In this document: positions 16,894-23,985 of the stretch, one piece after another
Layout of the letters: every line of letters starts with the position of its first letter
How positions within the stretch are numbered: position 1 is the stretch's first letter
NCBI GenBank assembly: GCA_002898555.1
Contig: BEHR01000019.1
Location: forward strand, 1 to 62,776
DNA length: 62,776 nucleotides
Source of the DNA: a bacterium HR15
Lineage (GTDB): Bacteria; Armatimonadota; Fimbriimonadia; Fimbriimonadales; GBS-DC
Reading direction: 5' to 3'
Program-made: the position numbers and the translations under genes
Notes under the pieces: generated by a model
The model's database searches: none
Told to the model about the DNA's origin: nothing
The model's input: only the letters and a program-made list of their open reading frames with translations

Positions 16894-16991
16894 GTTTTAA
16901 TCCCTCACAGGTAGGCTAAAAACTAACGGGATATAAAAGAGTTGCCCGCGCCAGCTACGATGTTTCAATCCCTCGCAGGTAGGCTAAAAAC
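16894..16991 (-). CRISPR. Two-repeat CRISPR mini-array 2
   Basis: Repeats at 16894-16923 (T for C at position 5) and 16962-16991 (G for A at position 14) with a 38-bp spacer unrelated to that of mini-array 1. Same 30-bp repeat family and same orientation; leader copy at 16992-17128. Outermost repeat (16894) is joined to a pilin-gene remnant. Confidence 0.75.
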
Positions 16992-17128
16992 CGACCCCCA
17001 CACGGGGGTCAACCATCCCGCTGAAGTAAGGACGAATAATTATTCGCCCCTAAAAGCCCGATTGTCAAGGTGCACACGCTTTGCCCGTTGGCGACTATAC
17101 TATACCCTGTCAGTGGCAGCGAAGTCAA
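16992..17128 (-). promoter_or_regulatory. CRISPR leader copy 2 with promoter
   Basis: On the minus strand TTGACT (17128-17123), 18-nt spacer, TATAGT (17104-17099), pointing at mini-array 2 about 110 nt away. GACCCCC/GGGGGTC (16993-17010) forms a hairpin touching the first repeat. Highly similar to 13936-14072. Confidence 0.65.
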
Positions 17129-17206
17129 GCGTCGTTCGGGTGGCGATTTGAACTCAAAGGCAAAAAACTGTTCGCCACCTCCTATTCGTCATTGGCCATT
17201 CGCCAC

Positions 17207-18190
17207 TCATAGTTTCACCCGCATCTCATAGAGTACCCGGGCTTTGTCGTCGGGTAGGTCACGGTGGTGCTTGTGGAGGATGCGTACAACCGCTTCGTCA
17301 GGTTCACCGATGAGAGGCACTCGGATCACGCGCCGCTCACCAGGCTGCAAGCGGGTATCGGAGCCGTCGATGGCGACATTATCTGCCAGCAGCTCCTGTT
17401 TTTTGCCGACTTCCGCGCCTGCTTTCAACAGACGCACATCGACGATAGCGACCACCTGCTCTGGACCTGTGGGAAAGGTGTGTCCTACCCATATACTTTC
17501 CAGCTTGACCTGCAGGGCGTCGTCTTTGCGTTCGGCTTCGACCTTGACGCCTTTTTGGAACATTTCGGGGGTTGCACCCTCGAACTTATGCACCCGCGCC
17601 TTGCGCACAGGCAGCCCCGACGGGGCAACGGCAATCGGTCGCTCCACAACAGGCATATGGCAGTTGATGCAGCCGCGCGGGTCTTTTGCCCACTGGGTTT
17701 GCTTGAAGGAGTCGTAAGTGCCGAACACCTCGTGGCAGGTGCCACACATCTCGTGCGTGCCGAACTTCTCGTTTTTCACGATAGGACCGGGATGATCTTC
17801 TGGCTGTGTGCCCAAAGTGCCGTGATAGCTGCCGTTCGCGTCGCGGTGGCAACTCATGCAGTCGATGCCGTGCTCACGCATCTCGCTGCGCAGGTCGGGA
17901 TGCTCTCCGAAACCTTTGACCAAGAGGGGTTCGGGCGCGTGGCAAGGCAGGCACATCTTAATAGAGCGGTTGTTTGTGGACATCGCGAAGGTTTCGCTGA
18001 CCCATGCTTGCGCGTGGCGTGACTGTGCCCAGTCCAGTGCTTCCTGACGATGGCATACCTCGCACTGCCCACGCACTTTGGGCAGCGCAGGGTTCTCCTG
18101 CGGTTTCTCCTGCGGGTAGCGTGCGGATAGCCCCACACAACCCATTAGCGCAATGCACGAAATGCCCCATCCCCATCTCGTTTTCATCAT
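17207..18190 (-). CDS. Pentahaem c-type cytochrome lipoprotein
   Basis: About 327 residues. Five CXXCH haem-binding motifs are visible: CEVCH, CLPCH, CMSCH, CGTCH and CINCH, all in the N-terminal two thirds. The N-terminus MMKTRWGWGISCIALMGCVG has a basic start, hydrophobic core and a lipobox (LMGC), so the mature protein should be lipid-anchored on the periplasmic or outer face. The C-terminal third is a beta-rich domain without haem motifs (WVGHTFPTGPEQVVAIVDVR), as in multihaem cytochromes of the c554 group. It would carry electrons; the partner is not in the window. Two adjacent ATGs (18190, 18187) can start it. It is divergent from the SteA-like gene. Confidence 0.85.
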   Translation of the reverse strand: MMKTRWGWGISCIALMGCVGLSARYPQEKPQENPALPKVRGQCEVCHRQEALDWAQSRHAQAWVSETFAMSTNNRSIKMCLPCHAPEPLLVKGFGEHPDLRSEMREHGIDCMSCHRDANGSYHGTLGTQPEDHPGPIVKNEKFGTHEMCGTCHEVFGTYDSFKQTQWAKDPRGCINCHMPVVERPIAVAPSGLPVRKARVHKFEGATPEMFQKGVKVEAERKDDALQVKLESIWVGHTFPTGPEQVVAIVDVRLLKAGAEVGKKQELLADNVAIDGSDTRLQPGERRVIRVPLIGEPDEAVVRILHKHHRDLPDDKARVLYEMRVKL

Positions 18191-18236
18191 GGTTATGAAT
18201 TACGCAAGGCACCAGTCGATTCCTGCCATTTGCTGG

Positions 18237-18242
18237 TATACT
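18237..18242 (+). promoter_or_regulatory. -10 box of the SteA-like gene
   Basis: CTGGTATACT, hexamer ending 15 nt before the ATG at 18258, giving a leader of about 8 nt. Confidence 0.5.
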
Positions 18243-18257
18243 GATATTGAGCCACCT

Positions 18258-19421
18258 ATGAAAATTTTTGCAGCGGACAAAGCGGTGGTGGCACTTGCGG
18301 AGATTAGCGGGCGCGTTCGCATCGATAAGCGCACGAAGCGGCTGGTGCAGCGTCTGCGCAAAGGCGAAATCGCTGTGATTGCGCATCGCGATATTGATGT
18401 GTTGGCTGCACGGGCGTTGATCGAGCGTTCCCCTCGCGCCGTGATAAACGCTGACTGCTCCTTCACAGGCAGGTTCCCAACCTATGGCGCATTGATGCTG
18501 CTTCAGGCAGGCATTCCCATTCTGGACAATGTGGGGCGCGACTTTTTTGAGGCGGTCGCGGAGGGTCAGCAGGTGCGCATCGTCGGCAGCCGTGTGATAG
18601 CCGAGAATGGTTTGGAGGCGCAAGGCGTGTGGCTCCAGTTAGAGACTTTGCGGCACGAGATTGAAGCGGCACGCAACCGGCTGAGCGCGGAGCTGCAGGC
18701 GTTCGCCACGAACACACTTGCCTATATGCAACGGGAGTGGCCACTGCTGTTGGAGCCGTTGCCCATGCCGCGCTTACGCACGCACCTGCGCGGCAAACAG
18801 GTGGTCGTGGTGGTGCGCGGACCGAACTATGAACGCGATTTGGATGCGTTACGCGTCTACCTGCGCGAGGTGCGCCCAGTGATCATCGCGGTGGATGGCG
18901 CTGCCGATGCCCTCTTACAGCGCGGACTGAAACCCCACATCATTATTGGGGATATGGATAGTGTGTCGGAGCGGTCCCTGCGCTGTGGTGCGGAGCTGGT
19001 CGCGCACGGCTATGTGGACCCTGACCGCCCCTCGCCCGGCTGGGAGCGATGTCAGCAATTGGGGCTGGAGGCGCACCTGCTGCGTGCCCCCGGCACCAGT
19101 GAGGATGTCGCCATGCTGCTTGCTTACGAATCGGATGCCGAGTTGATTGTGGCAGTGGGCAGCCATTTCAGCTTGGAGGAGTTTCTGGAGAAGGGGCGGG
19201 CGGGCATGGCGTCCACACTGCTTACTCGATTAAAGGTCGGCTCGCGCTTGGTGGATGCCAAAGGGGTCAGCCGTCTGTTCCAGTATCGGCGTTCGATGGG
19301 TGAGCTGACATGGCTCTTTCTGGCAGCCTTGGCACCGATTGTGGTCGCAATTGCCCTCTCGCCCACCGGACGCTTCCTGCTCAAACTCGTGCGCACCTGG
19401 TGGCGCGTTTGGTTCGGATAG
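18258..19421 (+). CDS. SteA-like protein (putative cytokinetic ring protein)
   Basis: 387 residues. The N-terminal half carries RLRKGEIAVIAHRDIDVLAARALIE and RAVINADCSFTGRFPTYGALMLL, as in SteA of Corynebacterium. The middle (VVVVVRGPNYERDLDALRVYLREV, then AVDGAADALLQRGLKPHIIIGDMDSVS) is a thiamin-pyrophosphokinase-like fold with the DGAAD and GDMDS motifs. The C-terminus has a single transmembrane helix (LTWLFLAALAPIVVAIAL) followed by a basic tail. SteA acts with SteB at the division ring in actinobacteria; no SteB is seen next door. The ATG at 18258 gives the family start. The next gene begins 29 bp after the stop with its own -10 box. Confidence 0.8.
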   Translation: MKIFAADKAVVALAEISGRVRIDKRTKRLVQRLRKGEIAVIAHRDIDVLAARALIERSPRAVINADCSFTGRFPTYGALMLLQAGIPILDNVGRDFFEAVAEGQQVRIVGSRVIAENGLEAQGVWLQLETLRHEIEAARNRLSAELQAFATNTLAYMQREWPLLLEPLPMPRLRTHLRGKQVVVVVRGPNYERDLDALRVYLREVRPVIIAVDGAADALLQRGLKPHIIIGDMDSVSERSLRCGAELVAHGYVDPDRPSPGWERCQQLGLEAHLLRAPGTSEDVAMLLAYESDAELIVAVGSHFSLEEFLEKGRAGMASTLLTRLKVGSRLVDAKGVSRLFQYRRSMGELTWLFLAALAPIVVAIALSPTGRFLLKLVRTWWRVWFG

Positions 19422-19435
19422 GAGCAGATTTAGGA

Positions 19436-19441
19436 TATAAT
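19436..19441 (+). promoter_or_regulatory. -10 box of the acyl-CoA dehydrogenase gene
   Basis: AGGATATAAT, hexamer ending 9 nt before the ATG at 19451, followed by a T-run rather than a Shine-Dalgarno. Confidence 0.5.
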
Positions 19442-19450
19442 TTTTTTGAG

Positions 19451-21118
19451 ATGAACAGCGCAACGGAGCGATTGACGCACAGCGGCGCATTCCTGGAAGG
19501 GACACCAGAAACGATTTTCACACCGGAGCAGTTCACTGCGGAAGATCGCCTGATGGCAGAGGCAACTGAGCGATTTATACGCGAGCAGGTGATGCCGCTC
19601 GTATCGCGCCTTGAATCGGGCGAGAAAGGCTTGATGCGCGCCTTGCTCCAACAGGCAGCACAGTTGGGGTTGCTGGGCATCGATGTACCGTCCGAATATG
19701 GCGGGCTGGGTCTTCCCAAAACCACCTCCGCCCTGATCACCGAAAAGACCGCCTTGCAGCCATCCTTTGCCGTCTCGCACGCTGTGCATACCAGCGTGGG
19801 CAGCTTACCGCTGCTCTTATTCGGCACACGCGAGCAGACGGAACGCTATTTGCCGCGCCTAACGGCGGGCGAATGGATTGGTGCCTACGCGCTCACCGAG
19901 CCAGAAGCGGGTTCCGACGCGCTGGCAGCGCGCACACGCGCCCGACGCGAGGGCGGCACCTATTATCTAACGGGGAATAAAATCTGGATTACGAACGCGG
20001 GTTTTGCCGACCTGTTCGTGACCTTCGCGAAGGTGGATGGTACGCGTTTCACCGCTTTTTTGGTGGAGCGCAGTGCGCCCGGCTTGCTGGTGGAGCGTGA
20101 GGAGCATAAGCTTGGCTTACACGGCTCCTCTACCTGTCGCATCGTGCTGCAGGAGACGCCCGTGCCCATCGCCAACCGTTTGGGCGACGAGGGGCAGGGC
20201 GCGTATGTTGCCCTCTATACGCTGAATATCGGGCGATTTAAGATTGGCGCGGCGGCGGTCGGGCTGGGCAAAGAGGCATGGCGACTCGGCTACGAGTATG
20301 CCCACGAGCGCAGGCAGTTTGGGCGACCCATCGCCGAGTTCGATCTGGTCTGGCGCAAGTTGGCATGGGGGCGCACGCTGCTCTTTGTGTGCGAGAGCGC
20401 GCTTTATCGGCTGGCGGGTGATCTGGAAGCAACCTTCAAAATTTTGCCGACTGGGTCAGAGAAAAATTTGGGTAGCACGCCCGAAAATGACCCCCAAAGC
20501 CGCTGGCGCTATGCCGCTGCCAGCTTCGCCGCCGAATGCGCCCTCATCAAAGTGGCAGCGACCGAAATGCTGGATCAGGTGATCGATGATGCGCTGCAGA
20601 TTCACGGCGGCTACGGCTTTTCAGAGGAATATCCCATCGCCCGTCTCTACCGAGACGCGCGAGTAAACCGCATTTATGAAGGTACGAACGAAATCAACCG
20701 TCTGAATCTGGTGGAGCGGTTGCTCTATATGCGCCGGCGGGGGCTGTGGACTCCTGTTATGGAGGGCGAGGCTCCCACCGAGCCGAACGAGCCCATCATG
20801 GAAACCCTTGCATCCTTGCGCCATCTTGCGAGCAAGGCAACGATTGCATTGGAGGAGGTTCAAGAGTTGCCGCAGGCATTGATAGAGCCTCTATCGGACG
20901 CGCTGATCGCGCTCTATCTGCTCGATTCGGCATTCGTGCGCGCCCACATGACAGGCGACCCGTTCCAGCATGCCGCACTGGCGCTCTACCACGAGCATGT
21001 GCGCCGTCACCTAACGGGCTGGCAAGTTGACCTAAGCCCGCTTACAGGCGAGACGCCCATACCCCTCACTCCACAACCACTGGCGCCGCTTTATGAAAGG
21101 GTCTGGCGGTCTCTCTAA
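19451..21118 (+). CDS. Acyl-CoA dehydrogenase (very-long-chain type architecture)
   Basis: 555 residues, longer than the usual 380 because of a C-terminal extension like that of VLCAD-type enzymes. Family signatures: AYALTEPEAGSDALAARTRA (FAD and substrate binding), ITNAGFADLFVTFAKV, HERRQFGRPIAEF, QIHGGYGFSEEYPIARLYRDARV and IYEGTNEINR. It catalyses alpha-beta dehydrogenation of acyl-CoA in fatty acid oxidation, passing electrons to ETF. Two stretches look foreign: KILPTGSEKNLGSTPENDPQ at about 330-350 is encoded by the AT-armed palindrome, and MEGEAPTEP at about 437 by the 30-bp repeat; both lie between helices where an insert may be tolerated. Its 3' end overlaps the convergent phenylalanine hydroxylase gene by 4 bp. 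Confidence 0.92.
   Translation: MNSATERLTHSGAFLEGTPETIFTPEQFTAEDRLMAEATERFIREQVMPLVSRLESGEKGLMRALLQQAAQLGLLGIDVPSEYGGLGLPKTTSALITEKTALQPSFAVSHAVHTSVGSLPLLLFGTREQTERYLPRLTAGEWIGAYALTEPEAGSDALAARTRARREGGTYYLTGNKIWITNAGFADLFVTFAKVDGTRFTAFLVERSAPGLLVEREEHKLGLHGSSTCRIVLQETPVPIANRLGDEGQGAYVALYTLNIGRFKIGAAAVGLGKEAWRLGYEYAHERRQFGRPIAEFDLVWRKLAWGRTLLFVCESALYRLAGDLEATFKILPTGSEKNLGSTPENDPQSRWRYAAASFAAECALIKVAATEMLDQVIDDALQIHGGYGFSEEYPIARLYRDARVNRIYEGTNEINRLNLVERLLYMRRRGLWTPVMEGEAPTEPNEPIMETLASLRHLASKATIALEEVQELPQALIEPLSDALIALYLLDSAFVRAHMTGDPFQHAALALYHEHVRRHLTGWQVDLSPLTGETPIPLTPQPLAPLYERVWRSL
20437..20470 (+). repeat. Palindromic repeat inside the acyl-CoA dehydrogenase coding region
   Basis: CAAAATTTTGCC...GGGTCAGAGAAAAATTT matches one arm pair of the interspersed AT-armed palindrome. 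It stays in frame and encodes FKILPTGSEKN. Confidence 0.6.
20759..20790 (+). repeat. In-frame copy of the 30-bp GC-rich repeat
   Basis: Single unit GGAGGGCGAGGCTCCCACCG within the acyl-CoA dehydrogenase gene, encoding EGEAPTEPNE between the core enzyme and the C-terminal helical extension. Confidence 0.65.
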
Positions 21119-22047
21119 TCCAGCGATGCCTCCAGGAAGCTCTTGATGTCCTCCTCGCTCATCGTCGGCTCGCCCGGCGCCACATTGTTCAGCTTGCCCT
21201 CCAGCATCCAGCGCTCCAGCTGGTCCACCAAGTCGAACAGATGGTCAAACGAGTCGACAATAAAGAGCAGGGGCTGATAGTGGTGAATCTCGAAGTGCTG
21301 ATTGATGACCCACTCCAGCTGGATGGGATAGCGCTGCACCTCGGGCGATTCGATGGCATGCGCGATCTCACCGTAGGAGCTGAGCAGACCGCTGCCATAC
21401 ACCTTCAGCTCGCCGTTTTTGCCGCGCATCAGCCCGAATTCAATCGTGAACCAGAAGAAACGCGCCAACGCACGGAAGATGCTCACCAATCGCTGGAGTT
21501 GCAGCTGTTCGTCTTTAATCTCGCGCACCAGTCGCGCTGCGGTATGCGCCGCCTCGCCAAAGCGTACCAGTGTGTCGGCAAAGCGCGGATCGGTATGCAT
21601 CGGCACATGCCCTGCAATATCGTGGAAGATGTCTGGCTCCGGGATATAATCCAGCGAGTCGAGGCTGCGCACGGTGATAGTGGTGGGAAACTCCCGATGG
21701 CGCAGACAATCGAAGAAAATATAGGCGGGCACATAGCCCGTCACCGCCTTCGCCTTGAACCCCGTGAGCGGTGCAAGGAACCGATTCACCTCTTCCAGAC
21801 GAGGCACCCGATGCGGGTCAAGGCACAGCTTGGAGACGCCTTCCAGAAACTTTTCAGTCGCATAACGCTGCCAGCGTTCCTGAATGCGGGCGTAAAGCTG
21901 TCGCCATGCTTCGTGGTTCTCCTCCGAATAGAGTTCGTAGGGTTGCTCGATATAGAGTTCACCCTTGCTCCGCGCGACTTCGATAAAGGGGGCTTTAGTG
22001 GTCGTTAGCCCCATGCCCGGGTAAAACTGCGTTTCGGTTGGCGCCAT
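21115..22047 (-). CDS. phhA: Phenylalanine-4-hydroxylase
   Basis: 310 residues, a monomeric bacterial-type aromatic amino acid hydroxylase. The iron ligands are visible: two His in EPDIFHDIAGHVPMH and the Glu in RFFWFTIEFGLM; YGSGLLSSYGEI is another family motif. It converts Phe to Tyr using tetrahydropterin and O2 in the cytoplasm. The ATG at 22047 is preceded by GGAGGTG at about 8 nt. No pterin dehydratase (PhhB) is next to it. It is divergent from the Uma2 gene and convergent with the acyl-CoA dehydrogenase gene, overlapping its end by 4 bp. Confidence 0.93.
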   Translation of the reverse strand: MAPTETQFYPGMGLTTTKAPFIEVARSKGELYIEQPYELYSEENHEAWRQLYARIQERWQRYATEKFLEGVSKLCLDPHRVPRLEEVNRFLAPLTGFKAKAVTGYVPAYIFFDCLRHREFPTTITVRSLDSLDYIPEPDIFHDIAGHVPMHTDPRFADTLVRFGEAAHTAARLVREIKDEQLQLQRLVSIFRALARFFWFTIEFGLMRGKNGELKVYGSGLLSSYGEIAHAIESPEVQRYPIQLEWVINQHFEIHHYQPLLFIVDSFDHLFDLVDQLERWMLEGKLNNVAPGEPTMSEEDIKSFLEASLD

Positions 22048-22090
22048 TGCGTATGCACCTCCATCGCCCTAAGGATACCTGACCATGGGG

Positions 22091-22096
22091 TATAGT
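22091..22096 (+). promoter_or_regulatory. -10 box of the Uma2-type gene
   Basis: GGGGTATAGT, hexamer ending 17 nt before the ATG at 22114; AAGGGTGAG between could act as a Shine-Dalgarno. Confidence 0.45.
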
Positions 22097-22113
22097 ATGC
22101 AAGGGTGAGACCG

Positions 22114-22740
22114 ATGGAACAAGCCATTCAACCGACGAAAGCCTTGCCAGAGGGTGAAATCACCTTCGAGGAGTTTCTTGCCTGGGGTGACGAAGACACG
22201 CACGCCGAGTGGGTGCAAAGGAAGGTGATACCGAAGATGCCGGCATCTGTTCAACATCAGGAGGTCAACAGCTTTTTGCACATGCTTGTTGGAGGCTGGG
22301 TCAATTTCCACGGGAGTGGACGAGCCTTTCATCCACCCCTTCTCGTTTGCTTGATACTACCAAATGGCGATGTGGTCGCACGCGAGCCAGACCTGATTGT
22401 GGTGCTGAATGAGCATCTCGAGCGGCTCAAGGAACAGTATTTGGAAGGTGCGCCCGATCTGGTGGTGGAGATTGTCAGCCCCAATCAGCGCGCCCGCGAT
22501 CGGGGCGAGAAGTTCTATGAATATGAAGCCGCCGGCGTGCCTGAATACTGGATCATCGACCCCGATCGTCAGCATGCCGAGTTCGCCCAGTTAGATGAGC
22601 AGGGCGTCTATCAGGTCGTCTTCAGTGGCTCCAAAGGCGTCTACCACAGCAAGGTGCTGAGTGGCTTCTGGCTGCAGGTTGAGTGGCTTTGGCAGCGCCC
22701 ACCGCTTTGGGAAATCTTCAAGGCGTGGGGGCTGATGTAG
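22114..22740 (+). CDS. Uma2-family (DUF820) putative endonuclease
   Basis: 208 residues. Typical Uma2 features: TFEEFLAWGDEDTHAEWVQRKV at the N-terminus, then a PD-(D/E)XK core with REPDLIVVL, GAPDLVVEIVSP and RDRGEKFYEYEAAGVPEYWIIDP. The acidic residues in PDL and EIVSP and the Lys in GEKFYEYE fit the nuclease site. The family is abundant in cyanobacteria and some other phyla; biological role is unknown. An in-frame GTG at 22105 is an alternative start. It ends 2 bp before the convergent SLBB gene. Confidence 0.88.
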   Translation: MEQAIQPTKALPEGEITFEEFLAWGDEDTHAEWVQRKVIPKMPASVQHQEVNSFLHMLVGGWVNFHGSGRAFHPPLLVCLILPNGDVVAREPDLIVVLNEHLERLKEQYLEGAPDLVVEIVSPNQRARDRGEKFYEYEAAGVPEYWIIDPDRQHAEFAQLDEQGVYQVVFSGSKGVYHSKVLSGFWLQVEWLWQRPPLWEIFKAWGLM

Positions 22741-22741
22741 C

Positions 22742-23887
22742 CTATCGCCTCGCCACCAGGAAGTAGATGCTCAACAGCAGCCAGACAATCCGCAACGGTT
22801 CCTCCAGCGACCCACTCCGTCGGCGTGGCATCGGCACATCGATGGTGTCGCCTGCCTGAAGCGTCTCATCGGCGCGTGTGCCCTGCGCCACCTGCAGCAA
22901 GTTGACAACAATGCGCTGGGTCTTCTTACCGCTGGGTCGCTGAATTGTCACGCGCTCCAGTTTTGCTTCGGGCAGCGGCCCGCCTGCCGCCTCGATGGCT
23001 TGCGTGAGTGTCATGCCCTCCACATAATTAATCAACCCTGGTCGGCGCACACCACCCCGAATCAGGATGAACTGGCGCACGGCGCGATAGGGCACGGTAA
23101 TCTGGTCGCCCGGCTGCAGCGGGATGTCTCCCTGCAGCGTGGTGAGGTTGATGGTCTGCGTGGTGGCGGTGTCGGCGCGTTTGAGCGTGATCTGGGTCGT
23201 GTCGGCTTCGGGCAGTGTGCCGCCTGCCTTGCCGATGGCTCCGAGCAGGGTTAGTCCCTGCTCGTAAGGCACGACACCGGGCTTCTGCACGGCACCCAGC
23301 ACCATCACATTCCGCCCCCCCGGCTGCAACGGCACGAAGATGCGGTCGCCCGGTTGCAGTTCGGGGTTCTCGTTCTGGTCGCCTTCCTGTTGAAACCGCA
23401 GGAAATTGATTGTGCGTATCGTGCCATCTAATCGTTCCAATCGGATCGCGCTCAGGTCTGCAACGCTGCTCGGGTCCGCCTCGCGCAGGGCGTCAGAGAG
23501 TCGCCAGCCAGGTTGAAGGGGGAACTCGCCTGCCTTGCGCACTGCGCCCCCAACGCTCACCTTCTGTTGCGACCGCTCGACAATCTCGACCTTCACCTGG
23601 GGGTTGCGAAGGAAGTCGCCTTCGCGCAGGCGGCGGGCAATCTCCTCCGCCAACTCCTTCGGGGTCAGCCCGGCTGCCTTAATGACACCAATCAACGGCA
23701 TCGGCAGGTTCCCCCAATCATCCACTTGATAGACACGCGAAAGCGAGGCATCCTGTTGAACGGTGATTTTGAGCGAGTCGCCGGGCAGAATTTTCTGCTC
23801 CTGTCCTTCGGCTATGCTCAGGGCAAGAGTTAACCACACCGCCATCGGCATCAGCCACCACGCGTCCCGCTTCAAAATGGCTTGCAT
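22742..23887 (-). CDS. Polysaccharide export protein with SLBB domains
   Basis: About 381 residues from the ATG at 23887, which has AGGTG at 6 nt; ATGs at 23917 and 23992 extend it, but the outermost extension is encoded by a repeat. Signal peptide MQAILKRDAWWLMPM..ALSIAEGQ, then the Wza-type export domain (ILPGDSLKITVQQDASLSRVYQV, WGNLPMPLIGVIKAAGLTPKEL), and three SLBB beta-grasp repeats (VGGAVRKAGEF, VLGAVQKPGVV, IRGGVRRPGLI). A hydrophobic helix and VARR end the protein. It likely forms part of an envelope polysaccharide exporter; no glycosyltransferase or Wzc kinase is nearby. It follows alaS closely on the same strand. Confidence 0.87.
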   Translation of the reverse strand: MQAILKRDAWWLMPMAVWLTLALSIAEGQEQKILPGDSLKITVQQDASLSRVYQVDDWGNLPMPLIGVIKAAGLTPKELAEEIARRLREGDFLRNPQVKVEIVERSQQKVSVGGAVRKAGEFPLQPGWRLSDALREADPSSVADLSAIRLERLDGTIRTINFLRFQQEGDQNENPELQPGDRIFVPLQPGGRNVMVLGAVQKPGVVPYEQGLTLLGAIGKAGGTLPEADTTQITLKRADTATTQTINLTTLQGDIPLQPGDQITVPYRAVRQFILIRGGVRRPGLINYVEGMTLTQAIEAAGGPLPEAKLERVTIQRPSGKKTQRIVVNLLQVAQGTRADETLQAGDTIDVPMPRRRSGSLEEPLRIVWLLLSIYFLVARR

Positions 23888-23947
23888 GGTCTGCACCTGC
23901 TCTGAAGGATACCTCATTTCTTCAGCGCGTTCACGATTTCCGTGACG

Positions 23948-23985
23948 ACGGGGGTACCCGATCGGGTCGGAGAAGAAAATTTTAT
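23948..23985. repeat. Half copy of the AT-armed palindrome between alaS and the SLBB gene
   Basis: GGGGTACCCGATCGGGTCGG followed by AGAAGAAAATTTT. It touches the alaS stop and could extend the SLBB reading frame with a non-homologous MTDKIFFSDPIGYP. Confidence 0.55.

Noticed and set aside
16835-17206. Small coding gene between the kinase and the cytochrome
   Set aside because: The region is explained by the pilin remnant, CRISPR repeats and leader.
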